Assembly: GCF_022539665.2 (NCBI RefSeq)
Contig: NC_081336.1
Location: 1,860,001-1,924,000 of the forward strand
Source of the DNA: Daphnia carinata
Taxonomy: Eukaryota; Arthropoda; Branchiopoda; Diplostraca; Daphniidae
Direction: 5' to 3'
DNA: 64,000 bases
Shown here one piece after another: positions 1 to 11,240 of the stretch. A program made the translations under genes and the position numbers. Each line of letters begins with the position of its first letter. Position 1 is the first letter of the stretch. The notes beneath the pieces are model-generated. The model worked only from the letters and a program-made list of their open reading frames with translations. It had not been told where the DNA came from and searched no databases.

Positions 1-1133
1 CGTCAGCTGTTTAGCCTTTGCAATAACATCCATCGATCTCGGGGACAGAAACTTCATTTAAACTAGTGCAGTGCCTATGACAACGTGGTTGCCACACAGG
101 GTGGCCAACCAAGAGGTAATTTGCATCTCTTGCAATGAAAGCGAGATCAGAAGCTCCAGTCATGATACAGCAGATGTAATTAAAGAGAAACCCTTTTGGT
201 AATTCACGTCCATCAATCAGCATCCTTAACGCCAAATCACTAGCGAATCAAGCAGTTACCTTGACATCCCTGACAGCTTCTGGTTTTTGGCTGTCTGCTA
301 AAACTGGTAGAAAACAAATGACTGCTCGAGTATCCATGGCAACTCAGCATATTCTCTTGTCGACATTTAGATCATTAATTTGACTCATTAAAACCGGATT
401 GACACAAACGAAAATGCCATTGGAAGCAAGCTCGTTCTAACTTTAAACCCAGTTCCTTTTAAAAGAGGCCATTGCCGAATGGCATCGAAACGTTAAAAGC
501 CATGCACAAGTTCTTAGATCTGGTGCAATCAGTGGGAAAGAAATTGGCTTAATAGGTTTACGTAAGCCAATCGACGAGCCAACAAAAAAGAAGAATGCCT
601 AGAAAAAAAAATAAATTTACCGATATGCGTCAAGAACGCTGTCACTTTCTAAATGCCGCTGGCAACCTTTTTTCCCAACTTGATGTCGGTCACGCTAGTG
701 CAGTGTGATTTAGCAACCTCCAATGATAAATAAGCTTAATCATAACCCAGTTGGTACAGAAAATATGAAGCGTTTTGTCATTCAAAAATTGAAGTGTGTT
801 AAAAGTTGAAATTCGTGTCAGACGATCAGCAGAATATTATGGCCATTATGTAAAGATGTAAACTATATTGAAATGATGTGTACTTAAATACAGTAAAGGA
901 GCACCTTATCAGCTAACCCGCTGGCTCAAAAATTCAGGTAAAAGCACACGAACTCTCAAAGATGAAGTCAAATCATTCGAGCAAGTCAAATTACGAGAAA
1001 CCAATGGGCGATGATGAATAGGCAAATGGCACAGTCATGATCATGTTTTTATATTAACAATTTTGCTTTGCAGGTTTTCCGTCGAGTCACAGAGGATCTT
1101 TTCGTTTCCTCGTTGAAGACGGACTTGTCCCCT
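1..1133. other. no supported gene; possible 3' flank of the Ig-domain gene
   Basis: I find no complete gene here. A minus-strand open frame of 74 codons at 11-235 is Cys-containing and not recognised. An upstream segment (about 270-345) could be coding, but joining the two needs an intron of only about 20 bp, which is not credible. The left edge may cut a gene whose body lies outside the window. The rest is AT-rich and probably holds the 3' UTR of the neighbouring minus-strand gene. Confidence 0.3.
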
Positions 1134-1951
1134 CTATACTGGTGACGTTGGCGAAATCCTTGTTTGGGTATCCGTGCCAAGGACGAATGGGCTGCTAAGG
1201 TGACCACCAGAAACTTCAGAAGGACTCTTTGCACGCGCCTCCCTTTTGTCTCTCTTATTTTTGCAAGTAAGAGCAGACTGGTAACTCAAGGCGGTAGCAA
1301 TCGCCATGAGGATGATGAGCGCGGCCATGACGCCAATAACAGCAGTAATGCCCTTTTGATTTAAGAAATCTCCCATCACTTTAATAGGACTTGGCACCGT
1401 CACCAAAAGATCGAATGTCTTCAACGAGCTTTCTCCAGTTTCGCTGATGAAAATACAAGTGTACACGCCGTTATCCGATTGCTCAGCTGATCTGATGGTC
1501 AACGTTGATCGCAGTAATGAATCGCTGCCTTGCATGGACACAACATCGACAATTTCGCCGTTGATTTGTTCTCCGTTCTGTATGGGAATAGTGAATTCCA
1601 ACTATTGTTTTTCCTATTCAATAATAAATTATTGTACCTTAAGCCAGAGCGTGTACGAATTCAACAATTTGCAACTGCAAACGAGGTCTTGATCATCTCC
1701 TTCGTGAACAATCCTTGTGAAATGTGATCTCATGATGACAGCTGGAGTAGGAGGAACAACGCGAGCGGAGCTGCGAACCGAATCAACAGTTTCCTTTGTA
1801 GAATTCGTTCCCGCCAAATCTTGACCTGTAATCACGCAAATGAATTAGAAATAATAAAAAAAGAATCCAATGGAATTGAAAGTCACTTGCTTGAAACGAA
1901 CACAATCGACGAGAGAAACTGCACGAGAAGGAGAGCCCGTAGGTACGCCAT
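1134..1951 (-). CDS. single-pass membrane protein with one immunoglobulin domain
   Basis: The model has three exons (1887-1951, 1638-1770, 1134-1601) and encodes 221 residues. Exon 1 is a signal peptide (MAYLRALLLVQFLSS). Exons 2 and 3 form one Ig domain: a first Cys in LVCSC, a Trp in LWLK and the DNGVYTC motif before the last strand. A hydrophobic helix (ITAVIGVMAALIILMAIA) follows, then a basic and Ser/Thr-rich cytoplasmic tail of about 50 residues. Splice phases close exactly only if exon 2 starts at 1770; an acceptor at 1826 would leave phases that do not match. The intron between exons 2 and 3 is only 36 nt. A role in adhesion or receptor function at the cell surface is inferred from architecture alone. 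I do not recognise an orthologue. A TATA box lies just upstream. Confidence 0.65.
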
Positions 1952-1994
1952 GGTTTCAATCGACTATTAACCAGGTGTGCTGTTCCCGCTCGAC

Positions 1995-2002
1995 TATATA
2001 TA
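1995..2002 (-). promoter_or_regulatory. TATA box of the Ig-domain gene
   Basis: TATATATA lies about 44 bp upstream of the ATG at 1951, which predicts a very short 5' UTR with transcription starting near 1970. Confidence 0.5.
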
Positions 2003-2049
2003 CATTGCGTTTGGTGCGGGAGGTTAGCGACTCGTCAGTCATAATCACA

Positions 2050-3780
2050 AACGAAAGGAAACGATGCCGTAATACGTAGCTGGAGGCAAGTCTATAGCAG
2101 TAATCTCATTGAGCTTGGTGCATACAATAGAATCGGCGCGTATAGCCAGGCTGTCTTGCGTGACGGCCTTCGCCATCCTCCTTCATGGCTTTCCACTAGA
2201 TTTCCCTTACGGAACCAAGTCCCGAAAAATCCAGACAAGGCCAGTTATACCGAAGAAAACTGACTCGACAAGGTGAACGTCAGCATATAGGGGAATCCTG
2301 TTGTCCTGTTGTACACACTGGTGTAAACGACGCCGGTTCTTTCTGGTTTGTGCTCCGCTCGCTGGTTTTAACTTGCTGTGGTTTGATAGTGAATATACCT
2401 GAAAAAGAAAACGATTCCTTGAACCAAATTGAAAAATGTTTTGAGGCATTTTTTTTTCTTTCCACATTTTTTTTTTTGGTCAGCCTTCTTTTTTTTTTCT
2501 TTCTCGTTTTCAAAACAAAAAAAAAACTTGAAGGGGCAACTATTTCCGTGGTGATCACTTTGAACAATACCGCACCTTTCGAGAATGTTAATGTGCGCAT
2601 ATGCATTTAAAATACTTGACACCATCTCCGAAACCAAACTATGTTATCCTTGGATTCTCAAGGCATAGCCAAGGACCTGAAAAAAAAAAAAAAATGAAAG
2701 GTGCATGAATTCCTAATTAGGTGGGAGAAGGAAATTTCCCTTTTCCCGACTGGTAAGTCAAAACACGCACAGCCATCTTCATTTGGTAAATGGGTTTATC
2801 CAATTTAGACATTGATCCAAAAGTGGTACGATGGGTTCTAGTTTGATAATGGTGCGGACCCCCCCAAAAAAGGCAAATCCAAAAGATTTAAGCAAACCGC
2901 AACACCAGTGGCCACGCAACAGGGGGAAAACAAATGGCTGGAGTCAACACAGAGACGTCAATTTTGCAGCGATCTGTGACGTGATAGATAAATTCGGGTG
3001 AAAGCCGTACCAGGAACGGAAGCTATCGGCACTCATTGGTACAGGATTTTAAAAAACCCAACGTATAAAAAACTTGTAAGAAAAGAAGGTGGTTAAAGTA
3101 AAAGGAAATTATCTTAACTTTTGTGTCTTTTAAACGCGACTGAAACAGTTGAAAAAAAAAAATAGAGTTAAAAACACTTTCACTAGTATTGTTTCTAAAA
3201 TAAAAGAACGTCCTTTGAACCAACCATTTTCAATGCCAACAGGGTTGATTTTGTGCGACCAATTCATGATTTTATCAGGTGCTAAAACATTATCCCAAGT
3301 CTTTGGTCTTGGGGCCATAGAAGTTAAGGTCAACCGTCAGTTCAGCGCGCTGGCGTGAATTCTTCGTGGCCTTCTTCCGCTTCCTGTTTGGTATACTTCC
3401 ATAAGAAAAAGTTCCACAAATGCCCATAAACAAAAACGGTCCATAAAAAAAAAGGAAATGGTATAATTTGTTGATTACGGATCACGAGACACTCGGTAAA
3501 AAGTACCTACCCAAACCACCAAGGAAATATGGGTTGCAAATCTAACACTTTATCTCACCCGGTGACCACAGACAGGGCGACAAGATTTTGTATCTTTTTA
3601 TAAGGTGTGGTGGACACGATTCACGAATTGTTCGATACCCAACAGTCAATGTAAATCATTGTGATACTCTAATCTTAATCTTGTCCTTTGTTTTGTTGCT
3701 CCATTTCACCATGAGAACTGAAATGAATAAATCCACAAAACCACAAAGCGGAAGGAAACCTGAAAACTGCGTAGATTCAT
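2050..3780. other. AT-rich intergenic region without a supported gene
   Basis: The stretch contains several poly-A/poly-T runs (for example near 2450-2530) that generate spurious Phe- and Lys-rich frames. A minus-strand frame at about 3180-3320 (starting MAPRPKTWDN) and another just 5' of it ending EEGHEEFTPAR look protein-like. I could not connect them into a model with proper splice sites or match them to a family. They may be exons of a small unrecognised gene. Confidence 0.3.
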
Positions 3781-3873
3781 ATGCAAGTACACGGGTTCCT
3801 GTCACGCTGCCAGTACCTACAGCTGAAATCAAGCGGAACGGACGAGAGCCAAGTGTCGTGTCGAAGGGCAATC

Positions 3874-6135
3874 ATGACAGACACAGTTCAAGTTAGCAAC
3901 ACGGCTCCTCAAGTGAAAGTTGTACCCGTAGCGGAAGTTTCGATCCTAAAAAATGATAGATCAGCATTGGAAGAAAAGGAAGGCCGTGTTTATGAACAGC
4001 TGACGCCTTCCGCACATGGAACCAAGCCCGAAAAATTGGACCACATATCTACGCAGACAATCGTCTGTCACTTATTCAAATTGTTCATTCTATCCATTTT
4101 AGTTGGAGCTGTCATCTTTTTGGAGCTCCACTATCGCCAAGAAATCAGGGATTGGCTGGCTGGTGTGATTGCAGGAAGCGTTGTTGTTCTCATTTCGATT
4201 TTGCTGGCACTGTTTCAAGCAGTGCGCTGCGTCGTATCTCTTCTCATTCCGACGTTAGGTACGAAATTAGGCAAATCGGGGCTAATTGCCTTATTGATGA
4301 GCATGTTGTTAGCTGGACCAGCAGCCAATTTAAATTACAATTTCAAACAGACGACCCAATCGCTGATTTGCTTCGGCGAAGCAGCGTTTAATCAAACTAC
4401 TGTCGCATCGGAACGCTACAAAGAATCGATGAAAGAAATGACTGGGCAAGTCGGGGATAGTTTGTCCCACTACGTACAATTGGCTGAATCAGTCCAGCAG
4501 GCCATTGATGATCTGGATAACACGCTAAAACAGACGTCTGAGTCTTTTAATTCAACTCTTAACAACGTCAAGGTTGAAATGGATCGTTGCCGGACAACAA
4601 TGGCATCGATCAACGGAGGATGCCAGTCGAAGATGGACAGTTTGAAAGCGGAATGCATTGACGCAATTAAAAATAGCGGTTTGCTTGGACGAAAGAAAAG
4701 AGGCTGGTTGTCTGATGTTACTAAAGCTACCGAACGAGCTATCAACGAAGCTAAGAAAATCGGGGCGGATGTAGCGGATAGCATCGACAACATCAAACTG
4801 ACGGATGTTTGTAATTTGTTTACATCCGATCTGTGCAAGTTTACGGCGGAAATTTGCGGTGAAATTAAGGAGGTAACGTGATCACAACCGCAAAAACATA
4901 AAATTTTAAATCGTTCACACCCGACTGAGCGTGAATTTTTTAAAAAATAGGTAGCGACATGGACCTTTTCATCATTGGCTTCAATTCCGCAGAATATCCG
5001 GCCACTTATTGGTGAATTAGAAATTGGAGCATCTTACCATCGTCAGATGGAATCCATGTTGAACAACACCAGTAGTTTTGATGAAGTCAAACGGAACGTC
5101 ACTTCAGAAATTGAATACTTTCTCGATCGGCTATTGGGAATAATGGGAATCCTATCTTCTTACTTCAGCATCATCACGATGGTAATCGTTGTGATTACCT
5201 CCTGGCTTTATCACTTCCGTTTTCAGTACAGCCTCGTCTTCGACAACATCTACATTAATAAAGATATTAAAGCTTACGATTCATCACAACAAAATGCATT
5301 ATTCCCATTAAAAGGGCCAGCAGAGCAAAAGAAATTGATTGATTGTCTTTCGCTAGCATTGTCCCCCTGCGAGAAGAAATCGCTTTTGACTAGTCTACTA
5401 GTTTACGGAGTCATCATCTTGTTCACATCAATTTTAATCTTAGCTGACTGGATTTTATATCAGGTGACTGATATAATCCGTCGCAATGGACACACAGCCT
5501 TACAAGTGGGCGTGGAATCTGAACATCGATTTAGCGTGCACGGAGGTGGATTCATTTCGACTTTCTTCCGTTTCTTGTTCAAGGAATTCAACCACCAATC
5601 GAGCGTGTTCAATCATATTGACACCATTCCTTGCCTGCCGGAACCACTTCAACTTTCACCGAGACATTTAATTCATCCAGCTGTGGTTGTAGCTGCTCTC
5701 GGTTTGGTTACCTTATTACAGCCTTACTGCCTCCGTTCACGTCATGTCATCGCGGCCCACTTCTACCCTGAACGACAAAATGAAAGGGTTGTTTACCTGT
5801 ACAATGAGATGCTTCGTCGAAGACAAGCTAGGATTGCCAATCAGCAGTATCGCATTCCCGGAAGATTGGATGAAAATAAAAAGTTGGCTGAAGCACTGGA
5901 TCATGGTGGCAAACTGATTAAAGTACTAAGCTGCCTGGGCATGTTTCGACGCTGTTGCCTCTTGTGTGGTTGTCCAGGATCTACGTTTAGAAGCTTGAGT
6001 TCCTCGTCTTCTGATAAATTTCAAATATGCAATCGCAATTCTGAATGCTCAGCCTTTTATTGCGGTTCTTGCTGGAGTCAACTTGATAACTGTGCCATTT
6101 GCCAACTTCCCGATAATCAGGCACGTGTTCAATAA
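3874..6135 (+). CDS. DCST1: DC-STAMP domain-containing protein, DCST1/sneaky-like, with C-terminal RING-like finger
   Basis: Two exons (3874-4872, 4951-6135) joined in phase 0 give 727 residues, close to the roughly 700 of vertebrate DCST1. The N-terminal half has three hydrophobic segments (around IVCHLFKLFILSILVGAVIF, WLAGVIAGSVVVLIS, LIALLMSMLLAG). It is followed by a long extracellular-type region with regularly spaced Cys. Exon 2 carries three further membrane segments and the DC-STAMP core. The last 90 residues hold Cys pairs (CCLLCGC, CNRNSEC, YCGSCW, CAIC) that fit the RING-like finger of DCST1. The family is required for sperm membrane events at fertilisation (sneaky in Drosophila, spe-42/49 in worms), and vertebrate DCST1 is also described as a ubiquitin ligase. 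An in-frame ATG at 3781 could add 31 residues. I chose 3874 because the segment before it is not hydrophobic or conserved-looking. The gene is convergent with GPATCH1, 94 bp apart. Confidence 0.85.
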
Positions 6136-6229
6136 TAATATAGTAATTTTTTTTAGGACAAAGAAAACGCGATTGTTCATTAAACGAATCGGTTTGGTAT
6201 ATAATGCTTCAAGAGAATTCGAATTGTAT

Positions 6230-9148
6230 TCAAAGTTTTTGCATTTTCTTCAGTGCAACAATCTTCTTTAATATTTCCATATCATCGACATTTTCATCGC
6301 TGGCACTTGAACCGACGTCAGAATGGCGTCTTTTTTTCTTCTTGTTCTTTTTATCTTTCTTCTTTTTATCTTTTTTCTTTTTGTCCTTCTTGTGTTCTTT
6401 CTTTTTCTTGGCCTTGTCGCGTTCTACCCATTCTACTTGACTGCTGGCTTCTTGAAGAGCAGCTAAGTTAACTACTGCCACTTTATTACCGATACTACCG
6501 GAAGCTGGTAATCGAGGCCCATAGGCATCATCATCCATTTCTTCTATAATTGGAGGCTTTGCTTGTTCGCGTGTGGCTTTCACTTCTTTGACTTTTTTAT
6601 CCTCCTCTTCTTTGTTTTCTTCTTCTTCTTCTTCCTCTGAATCGGTGTCAGCGAAAATTGCTTTAAAGACATCCATTGGAGGACGTTCGTATGGCACTTC
6701 CTCTGCCACCTCTTCCTTTATTTCTTCAGGTGGGCCTACTTCAGGGACAAGGTCTGGTTCAGCTTTTTCTTGTAATTCACCTCTTTCAGCTTTATCCCAT
6801 TCGAGTTCCTGCACTTTGTTTTCTGGGCCCTGGACAGGTCCCGATGGAACATTTTCATAGCCTGATGACATAAATGAAGGGCCTGCTTGTGGAACTACGT
6901 TCAACACATCGAAAATGGAAAACTTTGATCCAGACGTGCCTTTGGCAACAAACTTTGCTGAATCTTGAGCATCTCCGGCACTAAATAACAAGAGATTATA
7001 CAACAATAAAAAGGTAAGGATGCGAAACGAGTTCCTGAGGGGAAGGAGAGAAAAATAAATACCTTGGAAAGGGATTTGGAACATTAAAGCGAATGCACAG
7101 CAAACGGTCGGGCTTCCATTGACTTTGCTTTCGAGTAAGTTGTCCAAAAAGCTTTCGGAGGGCTGCCTGCTTAGCTGGATCTTTTACGACCGGGATCTTT
7201 TTGGGTTGAGGAGTTTCTTGCGGTAGAAAAGATTCAATCTGGGCTACTAGTCCACCTTGAATGTTTTCCTCGACGTGACCGCCTGAAGTGAAACGATTTT
7301 GCATGGTCGCTGTCAGCGGTCGATAGAGCGTCAACGACCTATCAAACTCGACCTAAATTTGAAAAACTAGACACGGATTGCGTCAGACATGCAATTATAT
7401 CATTAGAATACCTCTTCACGTTCACGCTCCCAAGCCGTCATGTTTTCAGGCTGAAGTAAATGGAATTCTGCAAGCCTGTTATTCTTGGAAAGAATACAGA
7501 AAGCCTCAAACCTATATTGCTTGTCTAGATCTCTTGCAAACGGCTGGAAAGACGAAATTGTTCGCGAACTTTCAACGAATGCCTTTAACTTTGCAACTTT
7601 TGCTTCTCTGTCAGGGTCAACGGCTATAGGCTTTTCCAGTTTAATTTTTTGCTCTTTATCTTGTACAGTTTGACCCGATTTCTCTTGCTGAGCAGCGATG
7701 TTCTTCTTAATTTGAATCAAAGCTTGAGCAACGACTTCCGCAGGAGTCAGCGGGGTCGAAACGGTTTCTAGTGGTCCAGGTGCTTGTGGAGTCTCGGGTG
7801 GCATGCTCAAGACTTCATTAAGAATCGCGGCTCTCTGATTGGCGTTGAGATCATGCCGACCCAATCCACTTAATTCAGCTTGGGTCATAGGTTTCACGTC
7901 GAATCGTGAGTGTTGACTACGATGAATGGGTACAAAATCCTTGGGAATAACCGGAGGAGGGTAACGTTTGAAAATGGGTTCATTTTGTTTTGCACGAACG
8001 AAACCGTCTAAGACATCAGAGCATGGTAAGGCCAACATGTTAGAGCCTTTCTTTTTGGATTTCGCACCACCCAATTCAAAGTCATATTGACTCATGTCAT
8101 CTTTGCTGTAAATATCCTCATCTTCGTTTTCAAACGCTCCAACTCCAAAGGCCTGTCCGGCTATCTGAAGTTTCTTTTTCCGATCAGTCAATTTTAAGGT
8201 AGGTTCAAAAAGCACAAACCCACTTTTGGGAGCTGAAGATGACGTAATATGATGCGGCATTAATCCCGTATAGCCGAGACCAAACAAGTTGGTTTTCGGT
8301 TTGACAACAAACGCAGGTACGTCGTCTGGGGCATATAACTGATCGTCGGACTCGTCACCGGTTTCTTCTCCATCGCTAGTCTGCTGCCTGATTTCTCTTT
8401 GTTGCAATCCAGAAGGCAAATCACAACCATATTTTTTTGTCTCTTCATATTTTTTTCTTCTTTCCCGTTTGGCTTTCTTTGTCAATCTTTCTCCTACACC
8501 TTGGTTTGGTTTCCATCCCATGGATCGTAAAAGCTTAATTCCAATTGTTTCTTTAACTGGATGAAGTAAATTATGTAATGCTGGTAAACCTAATCAAAGA
8601 AGACAAATTTTGAGTTTTATTTGGCCTGAAATGTATAGAGGATTAAATATTACCAGGAATTGCTCCAGTAGCTGCAAAAACAGGCCTTAGTCGTTTTCGA
8701 GACACATGGCCTTCTCCATAGTCATCTTTTGCTCGGAGGACTTGTGGAGCAATACCAAAAGCCCCAAGATCTTCTTGATCCATGAAATCTTCCTGCTTCT
8801 GTTCTTTTTTTTGTCTGTCAGTTCTGGAAGACTTGAATTCAGCTGGCCTCCAGCCTTCTTTAGTATCAGCGGTGTTGTAGTAGCCAGCTGAAAACCCTCC
8901 AGTAAATGCTCCATGGAACCTTCTTCGCCCATTCTCATCCCTCACCTCTTGGTCTTCAATTCGGATAGGTTTCTTTCCCGCTATGTCCTCTAGTTTGTGT
9001 AATGAAATAAATCAAGCGAATTACGTACATGAAGCATTGCATAAACAGGGCCGTGTGCCATTCACATTAGGTGCATACCTTCTTCAAGAGGTTCCAGAGG
9101 AGTACCATAATTGACGTAAGATTCTGGCTCTTTTTTCCTACTATCCAT
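6230..9148 (-). CDS. GPATCH1: G-patch domain-containing protein 1
   Basis: Five exons (9079-9148, 8654-8989, 7412-8589, 7063-7352, 6230-6980) with matching phases give 874 residues; vertebrate GPATCH1 has about 930. The N-terminus carries the family-specific block (PLEPLEE, KKPIRIEDQEVRDE, GAFTGGFSAGYYNT) of DUF1604. The G-patch starts near residue 159 (MGWKPNQGVG). Mid-protein blocks (FGLGYTGLMPHH, LSGLGRHDLN) and a region rich in Glu/Asp follow. The C-terminus is a Lys-rich tract of about 35 residues, then RRHSD and an acidic segment, as in other family members. GPATCH1 is a nuclear spliceosome-associated protein thought to activate a DEAH helicase through its G-patch. Its 3' end faces the DCST1-like gene. 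Confidence 0.95.
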
Positions 9149-9766
9149 TACCTTACTTCACCAAATGAACAAGTCTACACAATAAAATACAGCTCAAAAT
9201 GCAAATTTTTTTTTAAAACATCATTGCCATGCTGAAAAGAGAAACTTCCGTCTGCTTGCGGAATAGCGCCACCTGTCATGCAATGGTGGGAACAAGCCTG
9301 TTGAATTTCGAAAATATTTTTTCGCCTTCAAAAACTACCAGAAAAAGAAGACAACGCGAAATTCACTAGTGAGCAAAGTCTCGGCAAACAAACAAAGTCA
9401 AAAGATGTAGGATAAAATGAAAAAGTAGTAACCAGGTGTTCTAGGCTAAAGCAGAACAGACGAAATGTAACGGAATTCTCCGAATTCGGCTGTATGGCCA
9501 CAAACACAAAGTAAGTAAAAGGAAGTTTTTGGTAGAATGAATACAAAATAATGTAAACGAAAGATCTGAGTCAACAAGTGTCTGTCTATTGCAAAAGAAG
9601 AACATAAATAACAAAAAATTGCAGTCATTGACAGCTAGAATGAAAGATAAAGTTAAATCACATGGTCAAATGAACGTGGAATGATCCAGCCATACGCACA
9701 TTTCACTTCAGCAACGTCGTTCAAGTCAGGCAAAATTCTGAAGATTTTCGATGTAAATTTCAATTC
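9149..9766. other. intergenic: GPATCH1 5' flank and 3' UTR of the small secreted protein gene
   Basis: No coding sequence is supported. Short frames in 9328-9628 have no domain features. The stretch nearest 9766 is expected to be the 3' UTR of the minus-strand gene ending there. Confidence 0.4.
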
Positions 9767-10142
9767 TTAATAACCCTGAGCCTTGTTATCTTCAGGTTGG
9801 TTGGCGTAGAATCCCCAAGGAGCGAAGCCATCGTAACCTTTGCCTCCCTCTTTGGTGGGACCACGGTAGACCTGAATCTTAGCACGACCGTTGGCGGTAC
9901 CGGCACCTTTGTAGGAAGGAGCGGAGTATGCAGGAGGAGAGTAAGCAGGTGCTGATGCGGCTTTGTAAGGAGTCTCGTAAGTCTGTGGGTAGGCAGCAGC
10001 CATGGAGACAACGACAGCCAAGAGGACGAACTGCAAAGAATCACCGTATGGTATAACAGACAAATCGTGCAACATGGAATAGTAAGAAATAGACTACTGT
10101 TTAGACATAGCTAGTTAACTTTACCATTTTCAGGGAAGACAT
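9767..10142 (-). CDS. small secreted Tyr/Pro/Ala-rich protein, cuticle-like
   Basis: An 18-nt first exon (10125-10142, MSSLKM) joins in phase 0 to 9767-10030, giving 93 residues. The junction completes a signal peptide (FVLLAVVVSMAAA). The mature part begins YPQTYETPYK, continues with an Ala/Pro/Ser/Tyr-rich stretch (APAYSPPAYSAPSYK), and ends in a Gly-rich segment with FAPWGFYANQPED. The split of a signal peptide after six residues is typical of arthropod cuticle protein genes, as is the strong TATA box upstream. I see no RR chitin-binding consensus. A structural or cuticular role is an inference from composition. Confidence 0.75.
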
Positions 10143-10147
10143 GATGA

Positions 10148-10174
10148 TTGTTGTTGTTGTTGTTGTTGTTGTTG
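10148..10174. repeat. (TTG)n / (CAA)n microsatellite in 5' UTR
   Basis: About nine TTG units lie directly 5' of the start codon of the small secreted protein. The transcript leader would therefore carry an unstructured CAA repeat, which resembles translational enhancer leaders; any effect is speculative. Confidence 0.9.
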
Positions 10175-10216
10175 TCGTCGGATGAGGACTGGTGATTTTA
10201 GAACCTGGCCGGATGG

Positions 10217-10224
10217 CTTTTATA
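10217..10224 (-). promoter_or_regulatory. TATA box of the small secreted protein gene
   Basis: TATAAAAG on the minus strand, about 75 bp upstream of the ATG, is in the usual position for a 5' UTR that includes the CAA repeat. Confidence 0.75.
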
Positions 10225-10229
10225 CCCAG

Positions 10230-11240
10230 CGAGTTATGCTAGAACAGTGGGGAGGAAAATTACGATGATGACTTCAACTCATAATGCTCCCTCAAGCCTT
10301 TCTCCCGCCTCCCCGTTTCTGACCGCATGCATCGTCGTTCGCCGTTTTTCGTAGCCGCGGGATGGAGGTGCCCTCACTGCTAGGTTTTATTGCTTCTCCA
10401 CCAAAGTATACCAATGTTCTTATGGTAGTTCATTTTTTCGCGAATTTTACCCTGAGGTTGGTTTAATTTGATAATTATTATGTCTGGAAGACTTTATCCA
10501 TTTCCCATTAATTTCATGATTTATTGCAGAGGGTACGACATGGTATTACGGTACAAAAGGAAGCAGCATGGTTCAGAATCCAGGTTACTTGAAATGGAGG
10601 TCCACGGTACTCAATTTGGGATGTTGTTCATTAAATGTCGATTTGGGTTTCGTGCATGGCGTCGACCGAATTTCCACTACAGTTCAGCAGACAATCTAAA
10701 CATTAAGAACTCCACACTTGCACCAACATTTCAAGATAAGAGTTGATTGAGAGAGACGTTACTTGACCCCAAGTAAGACTTTAAAATTACCTTTGAAACG
10801 GTTGTTAAATCATGAAATTAAACTGTTTAAATTAACATGTCTATACAATTTAAAGAGCTTATCGATATTGGTGCATGAAAAAACCAATATCAACTATTAA
10901 TGGATTGGTTTAATGTTCATTGATTGTTAACGTAATACAGTGCAAAATGGAACACTTTGTCAATTCTTTTCTCAATTTATTAGAGTGCGTCAAATATGTA
11001 CAATGCATCAAAAGTTTCAACCAAACATGTCCATTAAGCAGGACGAAGTTATAAGAAGAGACTCGAGTCGTTTATTTTGGCAATTATAAATGACAACCAA
11101 TTCAAACAGTTCTAGGTTACCTACCCGTAACATGGAAATTTTTCTCGTAAATGTGAACATAATAAAACCGGTCGGGCATGCGACCATGGGAGCGAAAACA
11201 ATAATTTTAAGGAAAATAATTCATAGAACGAAAGCATCCT
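10230..11240. other. intergenic, upstream region of the secreted protein gene and 3' side of cyclin B
   Basis: No convincing gene. A plus-strand frame at 10468-10746 lacks domain features, splice support and a homologue I recognise. The stretch next to 11240 is probably the cyclin B 3' UTR. Confidence 0.4.

Noticed and set aside
270-345. Possible exon upstream of the 11-235 frame
   Set aside because: Joining requires an intron of about 20 bp or creates an immediate stop.
2350-2640. Overlapping Phe/Lys-rich frames on both strands
   Set aside because: Produced by poly-A/poly-T runs.
3130-3333. Minus-strand frame starting MAPRPKTWDN
   Set aside because: Protein-like, but no consistent exon model or family could be established, and the downstream part runs into a poly-T-derived Phe tract.
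10468-10746. Plus-strand frame of 92 codons between the small secreted protein and cyclin B
   Set aside because: No signal peptide, domain or splice sites; compatible with chance in AT-rich DNA.
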